Positions 17,567-24,675 of a DNA stretch of 39,277 nucleotides are shown in pieces. The position numbers and the translations under genes are program-made. How positions within the stretch are numbered: the stretch's first letter is position 1; each line of letters starts with the position of its first letter. The notes under the pieces are model-generated. The model searched no databases. It saw only the letters and a program-made list of their open reading frames with translations, and had not been told where the DNA came from. The DNA is from UMGS1889 sp900556055 (GTDB taxonomy: Bacteria; Bacillota; Clostridia; Oscillospirales; Ruminococcaceae). The stretch is from the NCBI GenBank assembly GCA_902463265.1, contig CABQEV010000020.1, positions 1 to 39,277 on the forward strand, written 5' to 3'.

Positions 17567-17597
17567 AAAAAGCCGTCTGTTTCTGACGGCTTTTTCC
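17567..17597 (+). terminator. Internal terminator between binding protein and permeases
   Basis: AAAAAGCCGTC (17567-17577) pairs with GACGGCTTTTT (17585-17595) around a 7-nt loop. It lies inside the operon and probably lets a fraction of transcripts through, so that binding protein is made in excess over membrane subunits. Confidence 0.85.
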
Positions 17598-17622
17598 GCC
17601 AAAGAAAGGACAGGTTAATTCT

Positions 17623-18561
17623 ATGAACGATATGAATGCCCTTTCGGGCAAGCTTGCTCCTGAGAAAAAGAAAAAATTCAGCTTCAAGGATTATAAGACT
17701 CAGAAATACATCACTACGATAGTTTTCATGCTTATTCCTTTTGCACTGCTTATCATTTTCACATATATCCCCGCTGCAAAAATGATCGGCTATTCTTTTC
17801 AAGAGCGGGATCAGTTCGGCGTAAACCCCAAGTTTGTGGGATTTGACAACTATGTGACGATCTTCAAGACTCCCGAATATTTCTCGACATTCAAAAACAG
17901 TATCTATTATCTGTTCGGTTCATTTATCCAGCTGGGACTTGCCCTTTTCATTGCAACTATTCTCTGTTCGAAGATAAAGTTCCGCAACTTCTTCAAGGGA
18001 ATGCTTTTCTTCCCGTACATGATAAACGGAATTGCAGTTGCCATCATCTTCAAGAGATTTTTCATGTCGGGCAACTTCGGCTATGACGTAGGAACTCTCA
18101 ACACGATAATCCAGAGCTTCGGTCATGATCCGATAAAGTTCCTCTCAACAGAAGGGCTTGTTAATGTCTGCCTCGTATTCGTTTCGATCTGGCGTTATAT
18201 CGGCTTTGATATCGTAATGTTCATCGGCGCTATCCAGTCCATATCCCCCGACATTTACGAAGCTGCTGACCTCGACGGCGCAAACAGCTTCCAGGTATTC
18301 AGATACATCATTGCTCCGGGTATCCGTCCTATCATCCTTCTTCAGATGATCCTCGCAGTAAAGGGTGCGATCAGTGTTTACGAGATCCCTTACGTTATCA
18401 CAGGCGGTACATTCGGTTCAAGCACATTCGTTATCCAGACAACGGAAGTTGCATTCAAATTCCACAAGTACGGACTTGCGTGTGCAATGGCTGTCGTTCT
18501 GACAATAATCATTGTTATCGTAACGGCTGTCCAGAAAATCTGCTTTAAGGAGGACAAGTAA
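17623..18561 (+). CDS. Carbohydrate ABC transporter permease (MalF/UgpA type)
   Basis: A 312-residue inner-membrane subunit with six hydrophobic segments. The EAA loop that docks the ATPase reads EAADLDGANSFQVFRYIIAP (about residues 209-228). The N-terminal 30 residues are Lys-rich and cytoplasmic. AAAGGAC lies upstream of ATG 17623; ATG 17632 is an alternative 3 codons later. The stop codon abuts the start of the second permease. It pairs with that permease to form the channel for the sugar delivered by the lipoprotein at 16116. Confidence 0.93.
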   Translation: MNDMNALSGKLAPEKKKKFSFKDYKTQKYITTIVFMLIPFALLIIFTYIPAAKMIGYSFQERDQFGVNPKFVGFDNYVTIFKTPEYFSTFKNSIYYLFGSFIQLGLALFIATILCSKIKFRNFFKGMLFFPYMINGIAVAIIFKRFFMSGNFGYDVGTLNTIIQSFGHDPIKFLSTEGLVNVCLVFVSIWRYIGFDIVMFIGAIQSISPDIYEAADLDGANSFQVFRYIIAPGIRPIILLQMILAVKGAISVYEIPYVITGGTFGSSTFVIQTTEVAFKFHKYGLACAMAVVLTIIIVIVTAVQKICFKEDK

Positions 18562-19413
18562 ATGCATGACGATTCACGCATCAGAAGAAACATCGTCAGC
18601 GTGCTGAAATATCTCGTTCTGATATTCGGCTGCCTGATGGTAGTAATTCCTCTGCTGGTAGTTTTCATAGGCTCATTCAAGAGCAACACGGAATTCCTTT
18701 CGACAGGCGTTTTCGATCTGCCCTCCAAGCTTGAATTCTCAAACTATAAGACGGCATTCGTTCAGGGACTGGTTCTCCAGGGACTCAAAAACACGCTCAT
18801 TATGCTCGTTATCTCCTGTACGCTTACAGTTATCATAGGTTCGATGTGCGCATTTGTTATCCAGCGTTTTAAGAACACCTTCGGAAAGATCGCAAAGGCA
18901 ATGTTCCTTCTTGCAACTCTTCTCCCCAGCATCTCGATGCAGGTAACAGTTTACGGCATCGTTGACGCTATCCACTTCGGCGACTGGAAGCTGAACGGCA
19001 CGATCTTCGCACCTATCCTTCTCTACATCGGAACAGACATCATCTCGATATACATTTTCATGCAGTTCCTCGATAACATTTCGGTCTCCCTCGACGAAAG
19101 TGCTATCATGGACGGCGCAAACTATTTCACCATTTACTTCAAGATCATACTCCCCCTCTTAAAACCTGCTATCGCAACTGTTCTTATCATCAAGGTCATC
19201 GGCGTATACAATGACTTCTATACTCCGCAGCTCTATATGCCTTCGGACGTTGTCGTTTCAACGTCATTGTACCGGTTTATGGGACCATACGGCGCTAAAT
19301 GGGAGATCATCTTCGCGGGCGTTGTAATATGCATTATCCCGACGCTCATCATCTTCCTTACTCTCCAGAAATACATTTACAGCGGTCTTGTAAATGGTTC
19401 CGTAAAGGAATAA
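18562..19413 (+). CDS. Carbohydrate ABC transporter permease (MalG/UgpE type)
   Basis: A 283-residue permease starting directly after the TAA of the first permease. Six hydrophobic segments are visible, and the EAA-type loop reads ESAIMDGANYFTIYFKIILP. The C-terminal YIYSGLVNGSVKE matches the conserved end of this family (F/YxxGLxxGAVK). No ATPase gene follows; a strong terminator does. As in many Gram-positive CUT1 importers, a shared ATPase of the MsiK type encoded elsewhere must energise it. Confidence 0.94.
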   Translation: MHDDSRIRRNIVSVLKYLVLIFGCLMVVIPLLVVFIGSFKSNTEFLSTGVFDLPSKLEFSNYKTAFVQGLVLQGLKNTLIMLVISCTLTVIIGSMCAFVIQRFKNTFGKIAKAMFLLATLLPSISMQVTVYGIVDAIHFGDWKLNGTIFAPILLYIGTDIISIYIFMQFLDNISVSLDESAIMDGANYFTIYFKIILPLLKPAIATVLIIKVIGVYNDFYTPQLYMPSDVVVSTSLYRFMGPYGAKWEIIFAGVVICIIPTLIIFLTLQKYIYSGLVNGSVKE

Positions 19414-19451
19414 TCAAGCTTTCTCAATTCTCCAAATAACTTTCTTTCAAA

Positions 19452-19496
19452 CCGAAAAAACCGTTCCTTTCTTAACGATCGGAACGGTTTTTTCGG
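19452..19496. terminator. Strong bidirectional terminator between importer operon and AraC-GGDEF gene
   Basis: A 16-bp perfect stem, CCGAAAAAACCGTTCC (19452-19467) with GGAACGGTTTTTTCGG (19481-19496), around a 13-nt loop. A and T tracts on both sides serve both converging units. Confidence 0.93.
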
Positions 19497-19520
19497 CTTA
19501 TATTTTTTATTATTTATTAT

Positions 19521-20333
19521 TTATTCGCTCTGCGGTCTGCTTGCAATTATAAAGCTGTCAAAAAGCTCGTTGTATCTGATATTGCTTTCGGGGATAACGA
19601 CATATCCCGCTTTCAGGGATACTTCAAACTCGTCATTACCCGATCTTATCTTTCCGCCGTTCATGGCAAGCACTTTTTCTGCGGTCTTCTCGGCATCAGC
19701 CTTGTCGGAGAAGTCGGTTATCATGATGAATTCATCTCCGCCGATCCTGATAACGACCGAATTCTCATCGGCACAGTCGGAAATGCGCATCAGCGATTCT
19801 GCGATAGCCGCATCTCCAGCCTTGCTGCCGAATGTGTCATTGATATACATAAGATGGCGCATATCAAAGCATATCACATATTTTCCCCTGCGTGATACGA
19901 TAAAATCATAAAGCTCAGAAACATCAAATCTTATACCTGAAGTCATAATACTGTTTCCCCTTTCGTCGTAAAGCTGTCTCGGCTCGCCGAATTTCGGGAA
20001 TATATCGGAAAATCCGCTTTTCTTTCGGAACTGCGACGGCGTTACGCCCCACAGCCTTGAAAATGCTCTCGTGAACACCTCATGCGAGTTATAGCCGTAT
20101 TTCAGTGCGATCTCAAGAACCGATTCATCGGTTTCAAGCAGTTCATGCGCCGCTTTTGTCAGCCGTCTGCGGGCTATGTACTCGCTTATCCCGATGTGAA
20201 AAACACAGCTGAACATCTTCTGGAGATTTGACAGCGAGTAGCCGCATACCTCAGCGCATTTCACGGCATCTGCATCACAGAGATCATCTTCGATATATTC
20301 AAGAGCCAGCGACAGTATCTCAAATTTATTCAT
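19521..20333 (-). CDS. AraC-type DNA-binding protein fused to a GGDEF domain
   Basis: A 270-residue fusion. Residues about 8-105 form an AraC/XylS double helix-turn-helix: YSLSNLQKMFSCVFHIGISE, then EIALKYGYNSHEVFTRAFSR and WGVTPSQFRK. Residues about 150-262 form a GGDEF domain with an intact GGDEF signature (198-202), metal ligand Asp157, and IND and GD residues matching PleD Asn335 and Asp344. It lacks the usual N-terminal LTGLxNR region, the Lys of the DxxxFK motif is Met162, and no RxxD inhibitory site precedes GGDEF. It may make, bind or merely resemble a sensor of cyclic di-GMP. AAGGTG precedes ATG 20333. Its own promoter follows the xylB terminator, so it is a separate unit. Confidence 0.9.
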   Translation of the reverse strand: MNKFEILSLALEYIEDDLCDADAVKCAEVCGYSLSNLQKMFSCVFHIGISEYIARRRLTKAAHELLETDESVLEIALKYGYNSHEVFTRAFSRLWGVTPSQFRKKSGFSDIFPKFGEPRQLYDERGNSIMTSGIRFDVSELYDFIVSRRGKYVICFDMRHLMYINDTFGSKAGDAAIAESLMRISDCADENSVVIRIGGDEFIMITDFSDKADAEKTAEKVLAMNGGKIRSGNDEFEVSLKAGYVVIPESNIRYNELFDSFIIASRPQSE

Positions 20334-20348
20334 TCAGTTCACCTTGCC

Positions 20349-20360
20349 GATAACGTTATC
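20349..20360. promoter_or_regulatory. Perfect palindrome GATAACGTTATC in the AraC-GGDEF leader
   Basis: A perfect 12-bp palindrome with a CG centre, typical of LacI-family operators, lies about +3 to +14 of the predicted transcript and just before the ribosome binding site. Binding here would repress the fusion gene. It differs from the xylA site, so a different regulator is likely. Confidence 0.5.
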
Positions 20361-20369
20361 TTGATTATG

Positions 20370-20398
20370 ATTATATCATGCAAAAGGGAAAATGTCTT
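20370..20398 (-). promoter_or_regulatory. Promoter of the AraC-GGDEF gene
   Basis: On the minus strand AAGACA (20393-20398), a 17-bp spacer and TATAAT (20370-20375), with an extended TGA directly before the -10. It lies after the xylB terminator. Confidence 0.65.
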
Positions 20399-20410
20399 GA
20401 TGTTTTAAGC

Positions 20411-20470
20411 AAAAAAAATCCGCCTTGGGAGGGGTGCTGTACTGATATGTACCCAACTCCGCGGCGGATA
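20411..20470 (-). terminator. Terminator of the xylose operon
   Basis: On the minus strand ATCCGCC (20463-20469) pairs with GGCGGAT (20418-20424), followed by a run of T (20411-20418). The long loop can fold internally through GTAC/GTAC. Confidence 0.75.
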
Positions 20471-20477
20471 TTATTAA

Positions 20478-22001
20478 TCAAAGCTTAGCGAGTTTTGCGC
20501 AGCTTTCCTTTACAGCGGGATAGATCTCGTCATAAAGTCTGAAATACTTCTCGTAAACAGGCACGTTCTCAGCAACGGGCTGCTGCACCTTGTCAACGCC
20601 TACGACAGCTCTGCAAGCCTCGGGGACGCTCTTGTAAACGCCCGCACCGACGAATGCGAGGATAGCAACGCCCAGCGCAGGGCCTTCCTTAGAGGACGCT
20701 GTCTTTACGGGACACGCATACAGATCAGCCAGCATCTGTCTCCAGAGCGGCGAGCTTCCTCCGCCTCCGCAAGCCATCATATCGGAAACGTTGATGTTCA
20801 TTTCTCTGCATATCTCAACGCAGTCTCTGAGGGAATATGCAACGCCCTCCATTACCGCACGGAGCATATGCTTCTTTGTGTGCATAGCCGAAAGACCAAA
20901 GAACATTCCTCTTGCGTTAGGATCAAGATGAGGTGTTCTCTCGCCCATAAGATAAGGCAGATAAAGCAGTCTGTCTGCGCCGATAGGCACGGACTCAGCT
21001 TCCTTGTCCATAAGATAATACTCGTCAACGCCCATGAGCTTTGCTGTTTCCTTCTCAGCGCCGCAGAAATTATCCCTGAACCATTTGAGTGACAGACCTG
21101 CGCCCTGAGTTACGCCCATGATATGCCAGCAGCCGGGTACGGCAGCACAGCAAGTGTGAACGCGTCCCTTTGTGTCGATGGAAACCTTTGATGTGTGTGC
21201 GAAAACAACGCCGCTCGTGCCGATAGTCGTGAATGCCTTGCCGTCCTCGACAACGCCTGTTCCGACAGCAGCTGCTGCGTTATCTCCTGCGCCGCCGACA
21301 ACGGGAGTGCCTTCCTTCAGACCTGTGATATCAGCGATCTCCTTGGTGATATATCCCGTGATCTCGCAGGATTCATGCACCTTTGCAAGCATGGACATAT
21401 CAATGCCCAGCGCATCGCAGACCTCCTTGCTCCAGCATCTGTGCGGAACATCGAGCAGCTGCATACCCGATGCATCGGAAACCTCGGTAGCATAAACGCC
21501 TGTCAGCATAAATCTGATATAATCCTTAGGCAGGAGGATATGGCGGCATCTTGCGTAATTTTCGGGTTCGTTGTTCTTGACCCAGAGTATCTTTGCAGCT
21601 GTCCAGCCTGTGAGAGCGGGATTTGCTGTGATCTCGATAAGCTTCTCACGTCCGAGCTTTGCGTTCATTTCCCCGACTTCTTTTTCTGTTCTCTGATCGC
21701 ACCAGATGATCGACTTTCTGATAACGTCATTCTTTTCGTCGAGCATAACAAGGCCGTGCATCTGTCCTGAAAGACCTATTCCGCAGATATCGTTCTTGTC
21801 AACGCCGCTCTTTTCCATAACGGTCTTCATTGTGGAAACCGAAGCATTGTACCAGTCCTCGGGTGCCTGCTCGGCATAGCCGTTTTTCGGCTGATACATG
21901 GGATATTCAACTGTTGCCGAAGCGATAACAGTTCCCTTTTCATCAAAAAGCACGGTTTTTGTGCCGCTTGTTCCTATATCAACGCCAATTGCGTATTTCA
22001 T
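20478..22001 (-). CDS. xylB: Xylulokinase
   Basis: A 507-residue FGGY-family kinase that phosphorylates D-xylulose to xylulose 5-phosphate. The first phosphate loop is YAIGVDIGTSGTKTVLFDE; the substrate region reads GIGLSGQMHGLVMLD followed by IWCDQRT, a pattern specific to xylulokinases. The second domain has GTPVVGGAGDNAAAAVGTG and TTIGTSGVVFAHTS, and the FGGY signature region MACGGGGSSPLWRQMLAD. Length is normal. Its start overlaps the methyltransferase gene by 23 bp, so translation is coupled. Last gene of xylA-methyltransferase-xylB. Confidence 0.97.
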   Translation of the reverse strand: MKYAIGVDIGTSGTKTVLFDEKGTVIASATVEYPMYQPKNGYAEQAPEDWYNASVSTMKTVMEKSGVDKNDICGIGLSGQMHGLVMLDEKNDVIRKSIIWCDQRTEKEVGEMNAKLGREKLIEITANPALTGWTAAKILWVKNNEPENYARCRHILLPKDYIRFMLTGVYATEVSDASGMQLLDVPHRCWSKEVCDALGIDMSMLAKVHESCEITGYITKEIADITGLKEGTPVVGGAGDNAAAAVGTGVVEDGKAFTTIGTSGVVFAHTSKVSIDTKGRVHTCCAAVPGCWHIMGVTQGAGLSLKWFRDNFCGAEKETAKLMGVDEYYLMDKEAESVPIGADRLLYLPYLMGERTPHLDPNARGMFFGLSAMHTKKHMLRAVMEGVAYSLRDCVEICREMNINVSDMMACGGGGSSPLWRQMLADLYACPVKTASSKEGPALGVAILAFVGAGVYKSVPEACRAVVGVDKVQQPVAENVPVYEKYFRLYDEIYPAVKESCAKLAKL

Positions 22002-22788
22002 CGGAAATCAACTCCATCTTATTTTTTGCTGTGAAAAACAGTCTTGGGAATTTGTAGATGACCTCGCCGTTTTTCTGCATCGGTATATTTTTTCTCAGCT
22101 CTCTGAGGATATCTTCCTTGAATTCGTCCCTTTTTTCATCGTCCAGCGCATTGAAATACGGACGTAATCCCGTGCCCTTGTACCATTCGATGATATCGTC
22201 ATAGGACTTCATTCTGTGATAGTAGACTGTTTCCCATATCGTGAAATCGTCCGTCAGGTCGGAAAGCATATCAAAATATTTCTCAGGCTGAAGGGTGTTT
22301 ATCTTCTCCGCCTTATCAAAATATCCCGTCCATTTTTTGCTTTCGGACAGCTCCCGCACGATATCGTAAATAACGAGCCGATACGAAAGCGGCATCTGCA
22401 CCGCCATAACTCCGCCGTCATTTACCATTGAAAACAGCTTTGGGATAAGTCTTTCATGGTCGGAGATCCACTGAAGGCAGGCATTGGAAAACACAATGTC
22501 GTATTTCACACCGATCTCCATATCCGCCGAAATGTTCATCTTCTCAAATCTGAGAGATGTTCCGCTGTATTTCTCCCTTGCCGCTTTGAGCATATCCTCC
22601 GAGCTGTCCGTTCCGAGGATATCAGCATCAGGGAATCGTTTCAGCAGATTTTCCGTGCTGTTTCCCGGTCCGCAGCCGAGATCTATCACCGTTTTCGGGT
22701 CATCGAGCATTATCTGCGAAACGAGATCGGCGGAAGGACGTGTTCTTTCATTTCCGAAAAGCATATACTGCTTACTGTCCCATTTCAT
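21979..22788 (-). CDS. Class I SAM methyltransferase, trans-aconitate 2-methyltransferase-like
   Basis: A 269-residue Rossmann-fold methyltransferase. Motif I is VIDLGCGPGNSTENLL, and the acidic loop at the end of strand 2 reads GTDSSEDML. The start MKWDSKQYMLFGNERTRPSA and the FSNACLQWISDHERLIPKLF motif match Tam, which methylates trans-aconitate to relieve aconitase inhibition. ATG 22788 is used because GGAGAATT lies 7 bases upstream; 17 further in-frame codons upstream overlap the intercistronic hairpin. It lies between xylA and xylB. Whether its substrate is trans-aconitate or a sugar-pathway by-product cannot be told. Confidence 0.85.
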   Translation of the reverse strand: MKWDSKQYMLFGNERTRPSADLVSQIMLDDPKTVIDLGCGPGNSTENLLKRFPDADILGTDSSEDMLKAAREKYSGTSLRFEKMNISADMEIGVKYDIVFSNACLQWISDHERLIPKLFSMVNDGGVMAVQMPLSYRLVIYDIVRELSESKKWTGYFDKAEKINTLQPEKYFDMLSDLTDDFTIWETVYYHRMKSYDDIIEWYKGTGLRPYFNALDDEKRDEFKEDILRELRKNIPMQKNGEVIYKFPRLFFTAKNKMELISDEIRNWR

Positions 22789-22809
22789 AATAATTCTCCA
22801 TATTACAAC

Positions 22810-22837
22810 GCTGCCCCCGCACAAAGACAGGGGCAGC
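22810..22837 (-). other. Hairpin between xylA and the methyltransferase gene
   Basis: GCTGCCCC (22810-22817) pairs with GGGGCAGC (22830-22837) around a 12-nt loop. There is no clear T-tract on the minus strand, so it is more likely a 3' stabiliser of the xylA message or a weak attenuator that lowers downstream expression. Confidence 0.6.
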
Positions 22838-22858
22838 AAAAGTGTTCAATTCGATAAA

Positions 22859-24184
22859 TTACAGGCTGAACATGATATTGTTCATGATGCTTTCGAGCAT
22901 TTCCTGTCTGCCGCTTGAAAGGGAATCTGTAACCTCGCCCTTTTCAAGTGCATACTTTTCGAGATCAGCCATGGAAACCTTGCCGTCGATGATATCCTTG
23001 CCGATGCCTGTTGTCCAGGAAGCATAGCGGTCAGCAACGAACTTGTCGATCCTGCCGTCCTTGATCATCTTGTCAGCGATCTTAAGACCGAGAGCAAATG
23101 TATCCATACCTGCGATATAGCTGTGGAAGATGTCCTCGGGAGTGTAGGAACCTCTTCTTGCCTTAGCGTCAAAGTTCAGACCGCCGTTTGTGAAGCCGCC
23201 TGCCTTCAGTACCTCGTACATGCAGAGTGCAGCATCATAAACATTTGTGGGGAACTGGTCTGTATCCCAGCCAAGGAGAGGATCGCCCTGGTTAGCATCG
23301 ATAGAACCGAATACGCCGTTATCTCTTGCAACTCTCAGCTCGTGCTGGAATGTGTGCTGAGCCAGTGTAGCGTGGTTAGCTTCGATGTTCATCTTGAAAT
23401 CCTTGTCAAGACCGTATTTTCTCAGGAATCCGAGAACAGTAGCGGTATCGAAGTCATACTGATGCTTTGTAGGCTCCTTGGGCTTAGGTTCGATATAGAA
23501 ATCGCCCTTGTAGCCGATGGAACGTGCATAGTCAACAGCCATTCTCATCAGACGAGCCATGTTATCCTGCTCAAGTGCCATGTTTGTGTTGAGGAGAGTT
23601 TCATAGCCTTCTCTTCCTCCCCAGAATACATAACCGTTGCCGCCGAGCTTAACGGTAGCGTCGATAGCCTTCTTGATCTGTGCAGCGGAATATGCGAAAA
23701 CGTCAGCGGAGGGAGATGTGCCTGCGCCGTGCATATAACGGGGGTGATCGAAGCACTTAGCTGTGCCCCAGAGAAGCTTCTTGGAAGGATCCTTGTCCAT
23801 CTTCTCCTTTATGTAATCTGTTACTTCATCGAGCTTGGCATTTGTTTCAGCAAGTGTGCCGTACTCGGGAGAGAGGTCACGGTCATGGAAGCAGAAGTAG
23901 TCGATAGACAGCTTGTCCATGATCTCGAAAGCAGCGTCAACCTTAGCCTTAGCTCTTGCGGTAACGTCAGCCTCGCCCCATGTCTTGTCTGTTGTGCCGC
24001 AGCCGAACATATCAGTTCCGTCGCCGCCCATTGTGTGCCACCAGGACAGAGCAAACTTGAGCTGCTCCTTCATAGGCTTGCCTGCAACTACCTCATCGGG
24101 GTTGTAATATTTGAATGCGAGAGGATTTGTGCTGTCCTTGCCCTCAAAGGGGATCTTGCCGATATTCTTGAAGTATTCGCTCAT
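22859..24184 (-). CDS. xylA: Xylose isomerase
   Basis: A 441-residue class II xylose isomerase that converts D-xylose to D-xylulose. Diagnostic segments: LSWWHTMGGDGTDMFGCGT, FCFHDRDLSPE with the catalytic His, YVFWGGREGYETLLNT, FYIEPKPKEPTKHQYDFD and the metal-binding NIEANHATLAQHTFQHEL. The length and the long N-terminus before the WWH motif are typical of class II enzymes. GGAGGTAATTTCC lies before the ATG, a strong ribosome binding site. First gene of the xyl operon, controlled by the promoter at 24261-24289. Confidence 0.98.
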   Translation of the reverse strand: MSEYFKNIGKIPFEGKDSTNPLAFKYYNPDEVVAGKPMKEQLKFALSWWHTMGGDGTDMFGCGTTDKTWGEADVTARAKAKVDAAFEIMDKLSIDYFCFHDRDLSPEYGTLAETNAKLDEVTDYIKEKMDKDPSKKLLWGTAKCFDHPRYMHGAGTSPSADVFAYSAAQIKKAIDATVKLGGNGYVFWGGREGYETLLNTNMALEQDNMARLMRMAVDYARSIGYKGDFYIEPKPKEPTKHQYDFDTATVLGFLRKYGLDKDFKMNIEANHATLAQHTFQHELRVARDNGVFGSIDANQGDPLLGWDTDQFPTNVYDAALCMYEVLKAGGFTNGGLNFDAKARRGSYTPEDIFHSYIAGMDTFALGLKIADKMIKDGRIDKFVADRYASWTTGIGKDIIDGKVSMADLEKYALEKGEVTDSLSSGRQEMLESIMNNIMFSL

Positions 24185-24260
24185 TGGAAATTACCTCCGT
24201 TAAAATATTTAGTTCATTATCAACTTTTCCGGACATAGAATATCCGAAATCTTTAAGTAT

Positions 24261-24289
24261 ATTTTACTGTGTAATCGGTTACTTGTCAA
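24261..24289 (-). promoter_or_regulatory. xylA promoter with LacI-type operator inside the spacer
   Basis: On the minus strand TTGACA (24284-24289), 17-bp spacer, TAAAAT (24261-24266). The spacer contains GTAACCGATTAC (24271-24282), a CG-centred palindrome with 5 of 6 pairs, the form of LacI-family operators. A repressor there would exclude RNA polymerase. No candidate regulator gene lies in the window. Confidence 0.8.
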
Positions 24290-24326
24290 GTGGTTTTTGT
24301 AAATTTCTTATAAAAAAAATTTTGAA

Positions 24327-24674
24327 TCAGAAATTCACCGCTCCCAGCTTTTCATAAGCCTTTCTGAGTATATCCTTAGGCACGGCATAGCAGCCGCTTC
24401 GGGAAACGGGCTTGTCAAATCTCACATATCTGAATATAACGTAATTCTTGTCATGTCCGCTGTCGGAATAGAACGCCGCATCTATGTACTCGTCCTTCAG
24501 GGCATAGTAATTCACGGCTTTCAGCTTCAGGAGATATTCGGGGGAAGCCTCCATTCCCCCGCACAGCTCCGCAAAATCGACAGCAACGTAATTGACGTGC
24601 TTGCAGTTCATCGCCGCAAGCTTTTTATCCATGGGATCGGACTCTTTTTTCTTAAACAAACCGAACAGTCCCAT
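24327..24674 (-). CDS. Conserved-looking hypothetical protein, 115 aa
   Basis: A small, basic, soluble protein beginning MGLFGLFKKKESDP, with no signal peptide or clear membrane segment. It has a mixed alpha/beta pattern with repeated aromatic residues (YLLKLKAVNYYALKDEYIDA and YVIFRYVRF). It starts one base after the pepF stop codon. GGAG within the last pepF codons serves as its ribosome binding site, so the two genes are translationally coupled. No family recognised. Confidence 0.75.
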   Translation of the reverse strand: MGLFGLFKKKESDPMDKKLAAMNCKHVNYVAVDFAELCGGMEASPEYLLKLKAVNYYALKDEYIDAAFYSDSGHDKNYVIFRYVRFDKPVSRSGCYAVPKDILRKAYEKLGAVNF

Positions 24675-24675
24675 A

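Noticed and set aside
18562..18728. Translational frameshift or fusion between the two importer permeases
   Set aside because: The first ends at TAA and the second starts on the adjacent ATG; ordinary coupling explains it.
23123..24238. 371-codon plus-strand frame opposite xylA
   Set aside because: It runs antisense to an unmistakable xylose isomerase, has no domain pattern and begins without a ribosome binding site.
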